Shown in pieces: positions 1-6,620 of a stretch of DNA of 6,911 nucleotides (its first letter is position 1; every line of letters starts with the position of its first letter). The position numbers and the translations under genes are program-made. Below the pieces are notes generated by a model. That model had not been told where the DNA came from and did no database searches. It saw nothing but the letters and a program-made list of their open reading frames with translations. The DNA comes from a bacterium. GTDB taxonomy: Bacteria; Desulfobacterota; GWC2-55-46; DRQE01. The DNA is taken from contig JALUQR010000003.1 of assembly GCA_027017505.1 (NCBI GenBank), positions 1 to 6,911 on the forward strand, read 5' to 3'.

Positions 1-206
1 TCTGGCTCAACGGGTTTATCTGCTATTCCTGTCTTCCCTGCAACCATGACCTTTTCTGAAGGGCCTTTGCCCATCCCGCTGGCACAGGGCAGGGCCTGTG
101 GGGGCTTACTGGGTGCCTTTCCATAAGACCTGCTACAAGGGGGGCTTAAGTTTTTAAAATTATACCCAGCCCGCATGCCTGTTGTGTCCACAGAACTTCT
201 GGCCAT
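1..206 (-). CDS. Partial open frame of unknown function leaving the left edge
   Basis: Read on the minus strand, this frame is open from a TAA at 269-267 to the window edge, about 89 codons. The first ATG in it is at 206 and a second is at 176. The visible protein from ATG 206 is about 68 residues and contains GYNFKNLSPP, GKAPSKPPQALPC and SEKVMVAGKTGIADKP. It is rich in Pro, Gly, Ser and Lys with scattered Cys, and it uses AGA/AGG arginine codons like its neighbours. I do not recognise the family. Neither ATG has a clear Shine-Dalgarno. A better start may be the ATG at 288, three bases after the stop of the preceding gene, but that frame ends after 12 codons unless one base is skipped in the A-run at 268-264. 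So the gene may be frameshifted. The plus strand is also open here (1-126), so coding on this strand is probable but not certain. Confidence 0.4.
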   Translation of the reverse strand, partial: MARSSVDTTGMRAGYNFKNLSPPCSRSYGKAPSKPPQALPCASGMGKGPSEKVMVAGKTGIADKPVEP

Positions 207-235
207 AAACCACAGAGGGTCTACAGGAGGGGCAC

Positions 236-258
236 AGGTGCTAACATATTTAGCACCT
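236..258. other. Perfect 9-bp stem-loop
   Basis: AGGTGCTAA (236-244) pairs perfectly with TTAGCACCT (250-258) around a five-base loop. On the plus strand it is followed by TCTGATTTTT, so it could work as a weak terminator for a gene entering from the left. On the minus strand it is followed by GC-rich sequence with no T-run, so it is not a classical terminator for the gene ending at 292. It also sits inside the open frame that leaves the left edge, five bases after the A-run where that frame seems to be broken. Its role is undecided. Confidence 0.45.
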
Positions 259-291
259 TCTGATTTTTAAGGGATTGTCAGTGGTCATCGC

Positions 292-606
292 TCATCGGGC
301 TGATTTTTCTATCCAGTGGAGGATGCTTATAATGTATTTGGAAAAGCGGGTAAACTCTCTAATCTCGCTTCTAAGGGTCTTTCCCCTCAGGTAGTCAGCC
401 CAGACCTGGTAAACCCTTTGAAAGTCCTCTCTGGGAATCCTCTGTATGTTTCTGGCTCCAGGGGGTTTTACCTCCACCACATCGTCATTTACACGCACAA
501 CCTTAAATGGCTCTCCTGTATATCCCCTGTCTTTCGTCCAGTTCGGTATAACCACGCCATGGTACAGTCTGTCCTGGATGGTGTTCCAGATGTTTTCAAA
601 GGTCAT
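292..606 (-). CDS. Small protein of unknown function, 104 residues
   Basis: This small soluble protein has no signal peptide or membrane segment. The first third contains NIWNTIQDRLYHG and an aromatic, polar stretch (VVIPNWTKDRGYTG). Next come two probable beta strands around residues 34-47 (FKVVRVN and VVEVKPP). The second half, residues 57-104, looks helical and charged (REDFQRVYQVWADYL, then LRSEIREFTRFSKYIISILHWIE). This strand-strand-helix pattern, with a conserved-looking FTRFSKYIISILHW tail, resembles a domain rather than a random frame. I cannot name the family and assign no function. The start is well supported: AAGGAGG at 620-614 lies seven bases before the ATG. The gene ends in TGA, three bases before the ATG at 288, so it may be coupled to whatever lies to the left. 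It follows putA by about 220 bases and could be co-transcribed with it. Confidence 0.82.
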   Translation of the reverse strand: MTFENIWNTIQDRLYHGVVIPNWTKDRGYTGEPFKVVRVNDDVVEVKPPGARNIQRIPREDFQRVYQVWADYLRGKTLRSEIREFTRFSKYIISILHWIEKSAR

Positions 607-613
607 GTTTTAT

Positions 614-620
614 CCTCCTT
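614..620 (-). promoter_or_regulatory. Strong ribosome binding site of the 104-residue gene
   Basis: AAGGAGG on the minus strand, seven bases before the ATG at 606. It is the best Shine-Dalgarno in the window and fixes the start of the small gene. Confidence 0.85.
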
Positions 621-629
621 AAGGTTTTT

Positions 630-830
630 CTATTTATATGTGAATTTTGCAAGGGCTCCTGCCATGTGGGTCTGCCTGTGCTGGTCTTTTTCAGAGCCAG
701 CGTCTTTGAGTCTTTCCTTAAGGCCCTTCTCATCTACAAACTGTTCTGCCACGAGGCTTTCGAAACCTGCATCCTTAAGGGTTTCTGAGGTTACCCCCGA
801 TGTTAATTTATACCCTCTGCGGGCGATGAA
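630..830 (-). other. 66-codon open frame after the putA stop, without a normal start
   Basis: Directly after the putA TAG (833-831) the same frame stays open for 66 codons and ends in TAG at 632-630, just before the ribosome binding site of the next gene. The encoded sequence looks like real protein: charged and helical, including TSETLKDAGFESLVAEQF, then DEKGLKERLKDAGSEK, then THMAGALAKFTYK. LKDAG occurs twice. Codon use matches the neighbours (AAG, GAA, AGA, CTT). There is no ATG, TTG or CTG near its beginning; GTG at 752 and ATG at 665 would give only 40 and 11 residues and lack a Shine-Dalgarno. An AGAGGG at 818-813 lies six bases before an in-frame TTA at 806-804, as if a TTG or ATG start were lost; that start would give 58 residues. 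Alternatives are amber readthrough of PutA or a decayed gene. Geobacter-type PutA, as I recall it, has no such extension. Confidence 0.35.
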
Positions 831-3740
831 CTATGTGGCAGGCACAAAGCGCTGGCGCATGGTGTTTTCGCAGATGGTTCTCGGGTTCATAAACTGCAGA
901 AGGTAGTCAGGCCCGCCTGCCTTTGAGCCTGTTCCCGACATGGCAAATCCGCCGAAGGGCTGTCTTCCAACGATGGCACCTGTTATCTTTCTGTTGATGT
1001 AGAGATTGCCAACTGCAAACCTTCTTTTTGCCTTCTCTATGTTACCGGGGCTTCTGGAATATATACCGCCTGTCAGGGCATAGGGTGTGGCATTTGCCAT
1101 GTCTATGGCCTCTTCAATATCCTTTGCCCTGAGTATGACAAGAACAGGGCCGAAGATTTCCTCCTGGGCAAGTGGGGAAGACAGCGGGTCTATGTCCTCA
1201 AACAGTGCGGGGCCCAGATAGTGGCCCTCGCGGTTTACATCTCTTATAAGCAGGGGTCTTCCCTCCTTCTTTCCGGTCTCTATGTAGGCCCTTACCTTTT
1301 CCACCGCCTTCTCGTCTATAAGCGGGCCCATGGAGCTTGCTGGATCCTCAGGAGGGCCTATCTTAAGGCTTTCCACCGCATCCCTGAGTCTTTCAACAAA
1401 GCCATCCACATTGCCCGCAAGTATGACCCTCGAGCAGGCAGAGCACTTCTGCCCCTGGTAACCGAATGCAGACTCCACAACGCCCTTTATGGCCTCGTCC
1501 ATGTCTGCGGTCTCATCTACGATTATTGCGTTCTTTCCTCCCATCTCTGCGATAACCCGTTTTATGTTTCTCTGTCCGGTGTGGACCCTGCCTGCAGACT
1601 CTATAATTCTAAGCCCCACCTCTTTTGAGCCTGTAAATGCTATAAAGTCCACCCCTGGATGTGCTACGAGAAAGTCTCCCACCTCTTTGCCCTCTCCTGG
1701 TAGAAACTGTAACACCCTGTCAGGCAGTCCAGAAAGTCTCAGTATCTCTGTGAGCCACCATCCTGTTACAGGCGAAAGGCTTGAGGGTTTAAAGATGATG
1801 GCATTTCCAGTTACAAGCCCTGCTGATATCATTCCAGCAGGTATGGCCAGGGGAAAGTTCCACGGTGATATGACCAGCCCCACCCCCCTGGGCTCGTAGA
1901 TATACTTGTTTTTCTCTCCAGGAAGGCTTCTTACCTGGCCATCTCTTGCAAGTCTTATCATCTCCCTTGCGTAGTATTCAAGGTGGTCTATGGCCTCTGT
2001 TACATCTCCCTCTGCCTCCTTCCAGGTTTTACCCACCTCGTAGACCATAAGGGCCATAAGCCTGAACCTTTCCTTTCTCATAAGCTCTGCTGACCTGAAA
2101 AGATACTCTGCCCTTTTTTCTGGAGGAACCTCCCTCCACTCCATTGATGCCTTTCGTGCCTCCCTTACCGCCCTTTCCGCATCATCCCTTGAGCCCAGGG
2201 ATACATAGCCCACCACCTCTTCTGGTCTTGCAGGATTTCGGGAGGCAATCTTTTTCTCTGTGTTTACCTCTTTTCCTCCTATATGGAGGGGATATTCTCT
2301 ACAGAACTCCTCTTTTACCTTTTTAAGGGCCTCTGTCATCTTTTCCCTGTTTTCCTCTTTTGAGAAGTCCACCCATGGCTCGTTTCTAAAGCCTGTCTGC
2401 TCCTTTACAGGGGGTCTTCCCCTGGGTATGGGTCTTGCAATGAGCTCTTCGAATGAGGCCTTCTCAACGAAGGACTTTTTGAGGAATGACTCATTGGATG
2501 TGTTTTCAAGAAGCCTTCTTATAAGGTAGCCCATCCCTGGTATGAGCCCACCCACCGGCACATAGACCCTCACCCTGTGGCCTGACTCTTTTATGGCATC
2601 CCTTATGGGTTCTGCCATACCGTAAAGTGTCTGAAACTCTATGGCGCTGGATGGAACACCCAGTTTTTCTGCTACCGCCAGTACATTGCTTATGCTTCTT
2701 ATATTATGGGTTGCAAATGCGGGCTGGATGTATTCAGTGTTTTTGAGGATAAGCCCTGTGAGTTTCTCATAATTAAGGTCTGTTTCTTCCTTTTCGAGGA
2801 ATACGGGAGCCTCCCATCCCCTCTGTGTGTTCACTGCAACCTCGTAATCCCAGTATGCACCCTTTACAAGGCGGATGGTTATCCTTCGCTGGTTCTGTCC
2901 TGCCCATGAGATAAGCTCCCTTATGTCATCCTCAGAGTCCTTGAGATACGCCTGTATGGCTATACCTGCGTTAACATCCCTGAATTCTTCTGCCATCTCT
3001 CTGAAGATGGCTATAACGAGGTCCTTGTAATAGTAGTGCTCCATATCGAAGGTAATCGAGCCCTGGTGTTCCTGTAACAGCCTGAATATGGGCCTGAGTC
3101 TTTGTTTTGTGTTCTCTATGGAGTCTCTCCAGCCTGCGGGCTCAAGCCTTGAGTAAAAGGATGAGACCTTTACAGATACATCGAACCTTGGTATGGGGCC
3201 TCTGTGGTCTCTGTCAAGCACCGGGTGGGGTTGCCATTTAGCGGTAAGGTGGTGAAGCCTTGGGATGAGCTCAAGGTAGCTATCTCTATAGTGGTCTGCC
3301 TCCTTCTCGCTTACCACGGTTTCACCGAGCACATCCACAGAGAAGGCAAACCCGTTTTTTCTGAGCTCATTCAGGGTGTGTTCCATCTCTTCGGGGTTTT
3401 CTCCGCCTATGAACTGGCGTGCAAGGCTTCTTACATTTGCCCTTACGAGGACAGCGGTCATGGTGGTGAAGGGAGCAACCTCTGGGATGCTTTTTACCCC
3501 CATCTTTAAAAGGTGTGGTCCCTCTGAGAAGTACTCCTTAAGGAGTCTTACAACCAGGGCATCGTCCCTCAGGGAGGGTAGCACATCCACGAAGTGAAAG
3601 AGCCTTGTTTTGAACGACTCATCCGCCATGGCCCATTCCATGACCTTGCCCTTCCACCTTCTCCTGTCAAAAAGAGAGGGTATGGAGCCCCTGCCCGCAT
3701 CATAGAGTTTTTTACCGATGGCCCTTATCCTCTGTTCCAT
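831..3740 (-). CDS. putA: Bifunctional proline dehydrogenase / L-glutamate gamma-semialdehyde dehydrogenase (PutA)
   Basis: This enzyme oxidises proline to pyrroline-5-carboxylate in an FAD-dependent barrel. It then oxidises the hydrolysed semialdehyde to glutamate with NAD+, with the intermediate channelled inside the protein. It acts in the cytosol at the inner membrane and passes electrons to quinone. A helical N-terminal region (1-120) is followed by the proline dehydrogenase barrel (about 130-425). The barrel has K191 in VSVKVSS, D232 in FDMEHY, RLVKGAYWD at 290-298 and the substrate-binding pair R408-R409 in GYLIRRLLEN. After a linker (430-475), the aldehyde dehydrogenase domain has N628 in SPWNFP, K651 in FKPSS, E732 in EMGGKNA, catalytic C766 in QGQKCSACS and EEIFGP at 860-865. 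At 969 residues it is the short type, with no ribbon-helix-helix DNA-binding domain and no C-terminal extra domain, so it should not repress its own gene. All key residues are present. The ATG is preceded two codons earlier by an in-frame TGA. Confidence 0.97.
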   Translation of the reverse strand: MEQRIRAIGKKLYDAGRGSIPSLFDRRRWKGKVMEWAMADESFKTRLFHFVDVLPSLRDDALVVRLLKEYFSEGPHLLKMGVKSIPEVAPFTTMTAVLVRANVRSLARQFIGGENPEEMEHTLNELRKNGFAFSVDVLGETVVSEKEADHYRDSYLELIPRLHHLTAKWQPHPVLDRDHRGPIPRFDVSVKVSSFYSRLEPAGWRDSIENTKQRLRPIFRLLQEHQGSITFDMEHYYYKDLVIAIFREMAEEFRDVNAGIAIQAYLKDSEDDIRELISWAGQNQRRITIRLVKGAYWDYEVAVNTQRGWEAPVFLEKEETDLNYEKLTGLILKNTEYIQPAFATHNIRSISNVLAVAEKLGVPSSAIEFQTLYGMAEPIRDAIKESGHRVRVYVPVGGLIPGMGYLIRRLLENTSNESFLKKSFVEKASFEELIARPIPRGRPPVKEQTGFRNEPWVDFSKEENREKMTEALKKVKEEFCREYPLHIGGKEVNTEKKIASRNPARPEEVVGYVSLGSRDDAERAVREARKASMEWREVPPEKRAEYLFRSAELMRKERFRLMALMVYEVGKTWKEAEGDVTEAIDHLEYYAREMIRLARDGQVRSLPGEKNKYIYEPRGVGLVISPWNFPLAIPAGMISAGLVTGNAIIFKPSSLSPVTGWWLTEILRLSGLPDRVLQFLPGEGKEVGDFLVAHPGVDFIAFTGSKEVGLRIIESAGRVHTGQRNIKRVIAEMGGKNAIIVDETADMDEAIKGVVESAFGYQGQKCSACSRVILAGNVDGFVERLRDAVESLKIGPPEDPASSMGPLIDEKAVEKVRAYIETGKKEGRPLLIRDVNREGHYLGPALFEDIDPLSSPLAQEEIFGPVLVILRAKDIEEAIDMANATPYALTGGIYSRSPGNIEKAKRRFAVGNLYINRKITGAIVGRQPFGGFAMSGTGSKAGGPDYLLQFMNPRTICENTMRQRFVPAT

Positions 3741-3871
3741 ACCTTTTCAAAGATAACAGGCAAAGCCCTTTTTTTCAATCCCAAAGCAATCTCGTCCTTA
3801 TCAGGTGATGTAAAAAGGAGCGGTAAAAGCGGTTTATGTTAGAAGGATGGGGACCTGTGGTCCACAAAACA
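3741..3871. other. Spacer between the usher gene and putA
   Basis: These 131 bases hold no gene. Just after the usher stop, GGACC and GGTCC (3851-3863) form a 5-bp hairpin with a three-base loop, but no T-run follows on the minus strand, so terminator function is doubtful. Around 3819-3836 the plus strand has AGCGGTAAA followed by AGCGGTTTA, an imperfect 9-base tandem repeat. It lies about 40 bases upstream of the putA -35 box, where an activator could bind; this is speculative. Confidence 0.5.
3750..3778 (-). promoter_or_regulatory. Probable sigma70-type promoter of putA, nearly leaderless
   Basis: On the minus strand, TTGAAA (3778-3773) and TATCTT (3755-3750) are separated by exactly 17 bases, matching five of six and four of six positions of the -35 and -10 consensus. 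Transcription would begin near 3744-3741, only a few bases before the putA ATG at 3740. There is no properly spaced Shine-Dalgarno: AAAGG ends one base before the ATG. A leaderless or near-leaderless transcript fits both observations. The match could be chance in an A-rich stretch. Confidence 0.45.
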
Positions 3872-6562
3872 CTACTGTTTCTGTCTGGCCCTGCATGTAA
3901 CCTCACCCGCATCTGTGATGTATTCGCCACTGTCCCTGACCACCAGTGTGGTCCTGCACTCCCTGTTTGCATCGAAGAGCCTTATGGAATAGCTTCCCGG
4001 TGGCACATCCTCTATGTAGAACAGTCCGCCCTTACCTGTAACTGTCTGTATGAGTTTGTCTCCAACCCTTATCTCCATACCTGCAAACTCTGCGGGTATC
4101 CTTCTCTTTCCTTCAAGCCAGAAGACCCTTCCCTCCACTGCCTGAAGCCTCTTTGCCTCAAACTCCACAACGCCACCGCTTCTGTAGTAGGGTGCCACAT
4201 GCTCTGTGGTCTCAAGCAGGGTGTATTCCAGTGGAAGCCTTTCTGTGGATACAGAGATTGTATTTTCCGCATAGGAGGTGAGCCCTGGCACAAGTAGCTC
4301 CCCCTTTCTGGAGGTCTTTCCCATGTAGACCGAATTGAGCCTTACATCCACGCCCTCAAGCCCTGTTCTTACAAGGGCAAATCCGTCCTGGATTGGTCTT
4401 GAAAGATAAACCCCACTGTCTATGAAGACAAGGCTTCCTGCAACATTGAAGTTCAGCGTGCCTGTGCTGTTAGACTTCCAGTAGTCTGCAGAGAGTCTTG
4501 CGGACCTTGTGTTGCGTTCAACCCTTGCGTAGCCACGCCACATCTGCGTGGAATTGAACTCCCTTTCGTACTGCACCTTGTAGCCCGTGCTTATCCCGTA
4601 TGTGAGGTTTTTGTAAAGAGATGCGGTGGTTGTAAACCTCTCTTTTTCTGCATTTGCATAGAGGGACGCATACCTTCTCTCACCAAGGGGTATGTTCACA
4701 CCTGTGTTTACATAGTGGTTCCACCTGGAGCCTGTCTTTTCCCTGATGGCGGTTATGTAGAGGAAGGCCCTTCCGAGTATGCTCCGTGTGTAATACACAG
4801 ACAGTCTCTTTCTGTCCTCTTCCTCGTGGTACTCTGTGGTTGAATATGTGAGGGATACCGAGCCCAGTGTCCTGTGGGAATAGCCTATTCTCAATGCTCC
4901 ATCGAAGCGTGGTCTTCTTAAGGAGTCCAGTGTGGAAAGGTCTGCGTATTTTTTTGAAAAGCCCCTTACATTCAGCCCTGCATTGAACCTTCTTAAAAAG
5001 AGGTTCAGCGCCATGGAGCCACCGTATCCTCTATCTCCTTCTTTGTTGCTCACACTGCCTGCAAGGTTGAGCTCTACCACGGATAAGGGCACAAGCGTTG
5101 CGGTAAATCCCGCATTCTGCACCTCTGTGTCGAACTCACCCCTTATCCCTGCGTTGAGCCAATCTTTAATTCCTCTTCTGTAGAAGCCCAGTATGGAGAA
5201 TCTACCGTAGTCTGCACTCTCCTGGCCCAGGTTTTCCCGCCTGAAACCCAAAGCAAGGCTGTATTCTGTAAGCCCTGGTCTGAGCATGTAGCTACTTATG
5301 TAGAAGGGTCTTTCCACTATGCGTTCCCTTCCGTAGACATCCCTTATGAGCAGTTTTATCCTTCCTGCACCTGGGGTCACCGGAAGGTCCTGTAGCTGGA
5401 ACTCACCTGGTGGAAGCTCCAGTTTTTCAACGAGCCTTTCGTTCACATACACCTCAACCGTGGAGGGGGTATCGAGCACGCCCTCTATGCCGAGCCCGGG
5501 ATAGCGTATCATGTAGGGCCTGAGGGAAAAGTTCCTCTCTATCTTTATACCCCCGAAAACACCACCACTGCCCAGGGTGCCTGATGTGGCGTTAAAGTCT
5601 CCCAGCACTATTCTTCTTGTGCTGTCCACATCGTCTATTGTAAGGTTGGTGCGCATCCTTACCAGTTGCCGGGTGTCTTCTGTTCTGCGGTAGGAAAAGT
5701 CCGAATAAAAGAGGTAATCACCGAGCCTCAGGGCTGTCTCAATCGCTGTGGTAAGTGAACCGTTGCTGAACTGCTCATCTGTATTGTAAAGAAGCGAGTA
5801 GTTCACATACAGGGATGGTTCTTTGAGGTATCTTGCCCTGAACGGGGGTCTTTCCTCCCTCAGGCTCAGTCTGTGGGGTCTTAAAAGGTGCGGGTCTGCG
5901 GTTATCCTGAGTATGCCCTCTTCGGTATCCACCTCAAATCGCACACCCTCCATGGAACGCAGGCTTCTTTTTTCTTCCTCCTTGAAGGGTGGTCTGAAGC
6001 CCATTGCCTTGAGGTCTTCTGCACTCAGGAGCACATCACCGTCCTCTGTGAGGGAAAGTATGTGGTTGCCCCTGTCCTGCTCGTTCAGGATGACCCTGAG
6101 AACCACATCCTCTGTGTGCTTCTTTCTTTCTGTCGCAGGCCCTTCTTTAAGGGGCTTTTCTTCCTCTATTGCGGGGGTGGTGGTGGTGGGTGCTGTGTCC
6201 CTTGAAGAGGGAGCCTGTGTGCCCTTTCCGGTCTCTGCGGGGCTATCCACGGGCAGGGTCTCTTCCCTGCGGGTGGCCTCTGTTACCGCTTCCTTCTTAA
6301 GCTTTTCGGGCTTTTCAGGGGCTGGCTCTGGCAGGACCTCCACAGGGGGTTCTGATTCAACAGGTTCAGGTTCAGGTTCGGGCTGGTGGATGGGCGTAGC
6401 CCTTCTGGCTGTTACACCCTCTCTTACAGGCTTTCCAGTATCCAGCCGTGTGGCATCCTCTTTCAGGAATAAAAACCACAGCAGAAGTCCTGCACCAGTG
6501 AGAATTAATATAAGGATTATGCCGTAACCCCTCTTACCTCCTGATGAATACAAGGGTGCCAA
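3872..6562 (-). CDS. Outer-membrane usher of a chaperone-usher fibre system, with an N-terminal membrane anchor
   Basis: Ushers (FimD, PapC, CsuD) form a beta-barrel in the outer membrane, take subunit-chaperone complexes from the periplasm and assemble the pilus through the pore. Visible parts: N-terminal chaperone-binding domain about 150-235; barrel about 245-735, with many alternating aromatic strands; inserted plug domain about 365-420 (STVEVYVNERLVEKLELPPG, then VTPGAGRIKLLIRD); first C-terminal domain 738-808 (GKTSRKGELLVPGLTSY); second C-terminal domain 809-890 with C869 and C890, a likely disulfide. Residues 1-150 are unusual: GGKRGYG, then a hydrophobic segment 15-33 without a clear cleavage site, then a linker rich in Pro, Glu and Thr with PEPEPEP at 61-67. 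The TTG start has GAGG six bases before it, and TGA stands two codons upstream. No later start carries a signal sequence. The gene follows the chaperone gene by 58 bases. Usher identity is firm; the archaic, Csu-like class is inferred. Confidence 0.9.
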   Translation of the reverse strand: MAPLYSSGGKRGYGIILILILTGAGLLLWFLFLKEDATRLDTGKPVREGVTARRATPIHQPEPEPEPVESEPPVEVLPEPAPEKPEKLKKEAVTEATRREETLPVDSPAETGKGTQAPSSRDTAPTTTTPAIEEEKPLKEGPATERKKHTEDVVLRVILNEQDRGNHILSLTEDGDVLLSAEDLKAMGFRPPFKEEEKRSLRSMEGVRFEVDTEEGILRITADPHLLRPHRLSLREERPPFRARYLKEPSLYVNYSLLYNTDEQFSNGSLTTAIETALRLGDYLFYSDFSYRRTEDTRQLVRMRTNLTIDDVDSTRRIVLGDFNATSGTLGSGGVFGGIKIERNFSLRPYMIRYPGLGIEGVLDTPSTVEVYVNERLVEKLELPPGEFQLQDLPVTPGAGRIKLLIRDVYGRERIVERPFYISSYMLRPGLTEYSLALGFRRENLGQESADYGRFSILGFYRRGIKDWLNAGIRGEFDTEVQNAGFTATLVPLSVVELNLAGSVSNKEGDRGYGGSMALNLFLRRFNAGLNVRGFSKKYADLSTLDSLRRPRFDGALRIGYSHRTLGSVSLTYSTTEYHEEEDRKRLSVYYTRSILGRAFLYITAIREKTGSRWNHYVNTGVNIPLGERRYASLYANAEKERFTTTASLYKNLTYGISTGYKVQYEREFNSTQMWRGYARVERNTRSARLSADYWKSNSTGTLNFNVAGSLVFIDSGVYLSRPIQDGFALVRTGLEGVDVRLNSVYMGKTSRKGELLVPGLTSYAENTISVSTERLPLEYTLLETTEHVAPYYRSGGVVEFEAKRLQAVEGRVFWLEGKRRIPAEFAGMEIRVGDKLIQTVTGKGGLFYIEDVPPGSYSIRLFDANRECRTTLVVRDSGEYITDAGEVTCRARQKQ
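6176..6187. repeat. GGT trinucleotide repeat in the usher linker
   Basis: Four tandem GGT units on the plus strand, within a wider G/T run at 6173-6191. On the coding strand they give the threonine run of APTTTTP. Slippage would change the linker length without breaking the frame. Confidence 0.6.
6361..6378. repeat. CAGGTT hexamer repeat encoding Pro-Glu units
   Basis: Three exact tandem copies of CAGGTT on the plus strand, encoding the alternating Pro-Glu stretch of the usher linker. The six-base unit keeps the frame, so copy number may vary between strains. Confidence 0.65.
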
Positions 6563-6566
6563 CCTT

Positions 6567-6573
6567 CACCTCT
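6567..6573 (-). promoter_or_regulatory. Ribosome binding site deciding the TTG start of the usher gene
   Basis: AGAGGTG on the minus strand places GAGG six bases before the TTG at 6562. A stronger AGGAGGT lies inside the gene at 6542-6536, but no ATG, GTG or TTG follows it within a usable distance, so it does not offer a better start. Confidence 0.6.
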
Positions 6574-6620
6574 TGCTGGAAGGGTATCCCACCCGGGTGC
6601 GTTCAAACTGGGAGGAGAAC

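Noticed and set aside
27..50. VAGKTG on the minus strand resembles the KTG box of penicillin-binding proteins
   Set aside because: The match is six residues long. In those enzymes several hundred residues precede the motif, and only a short reading frame precedes it here.
1..126. Plus-strand frame open from the left edge to TAA at 124-126
   Set aside because: It is the antisense of the longer minus-strand frame and shows no recognisable motif. It cannot be excluded but has less support.
159..164. Perfect TATAAT on the minus strand, a possible -10 box
   Set aside because: No -35 box lies at 16-18 bases; the nearest TGGACA-like sequence is 20 bases away. The hexamer also falls inside the open frame that leaves the left edge.
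831..833. putA TAG as a pyrrolysine codon
   Set aside because: TAG also ends the usher gene and the frame after putA, so it acts as an ordinary stop here, and PutA needs no residue at this position.
3836..4297. Long plus-strand open frame of 153 codons opposite the usher gene
   Set aside because: It is an antisense shadow of the usher C-terminal domains, which match the family; the plus reading has no domain-like sequence.
5823..6527. Plus-strand open frame of 234 codons, very rich in Ser and Gly
   Set aside because: It lies opposite the low-complexity Pro/Glu/Thr linker and usher N-terminus. Its composition is just the complement of that biased sequence.
6590..6599. Ten-base palindrome CACCCGGGTG between the chaperone and usher genes
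   Set aside because: Too short and isolated to call an operator, and it has no T-run to act as a terminator.
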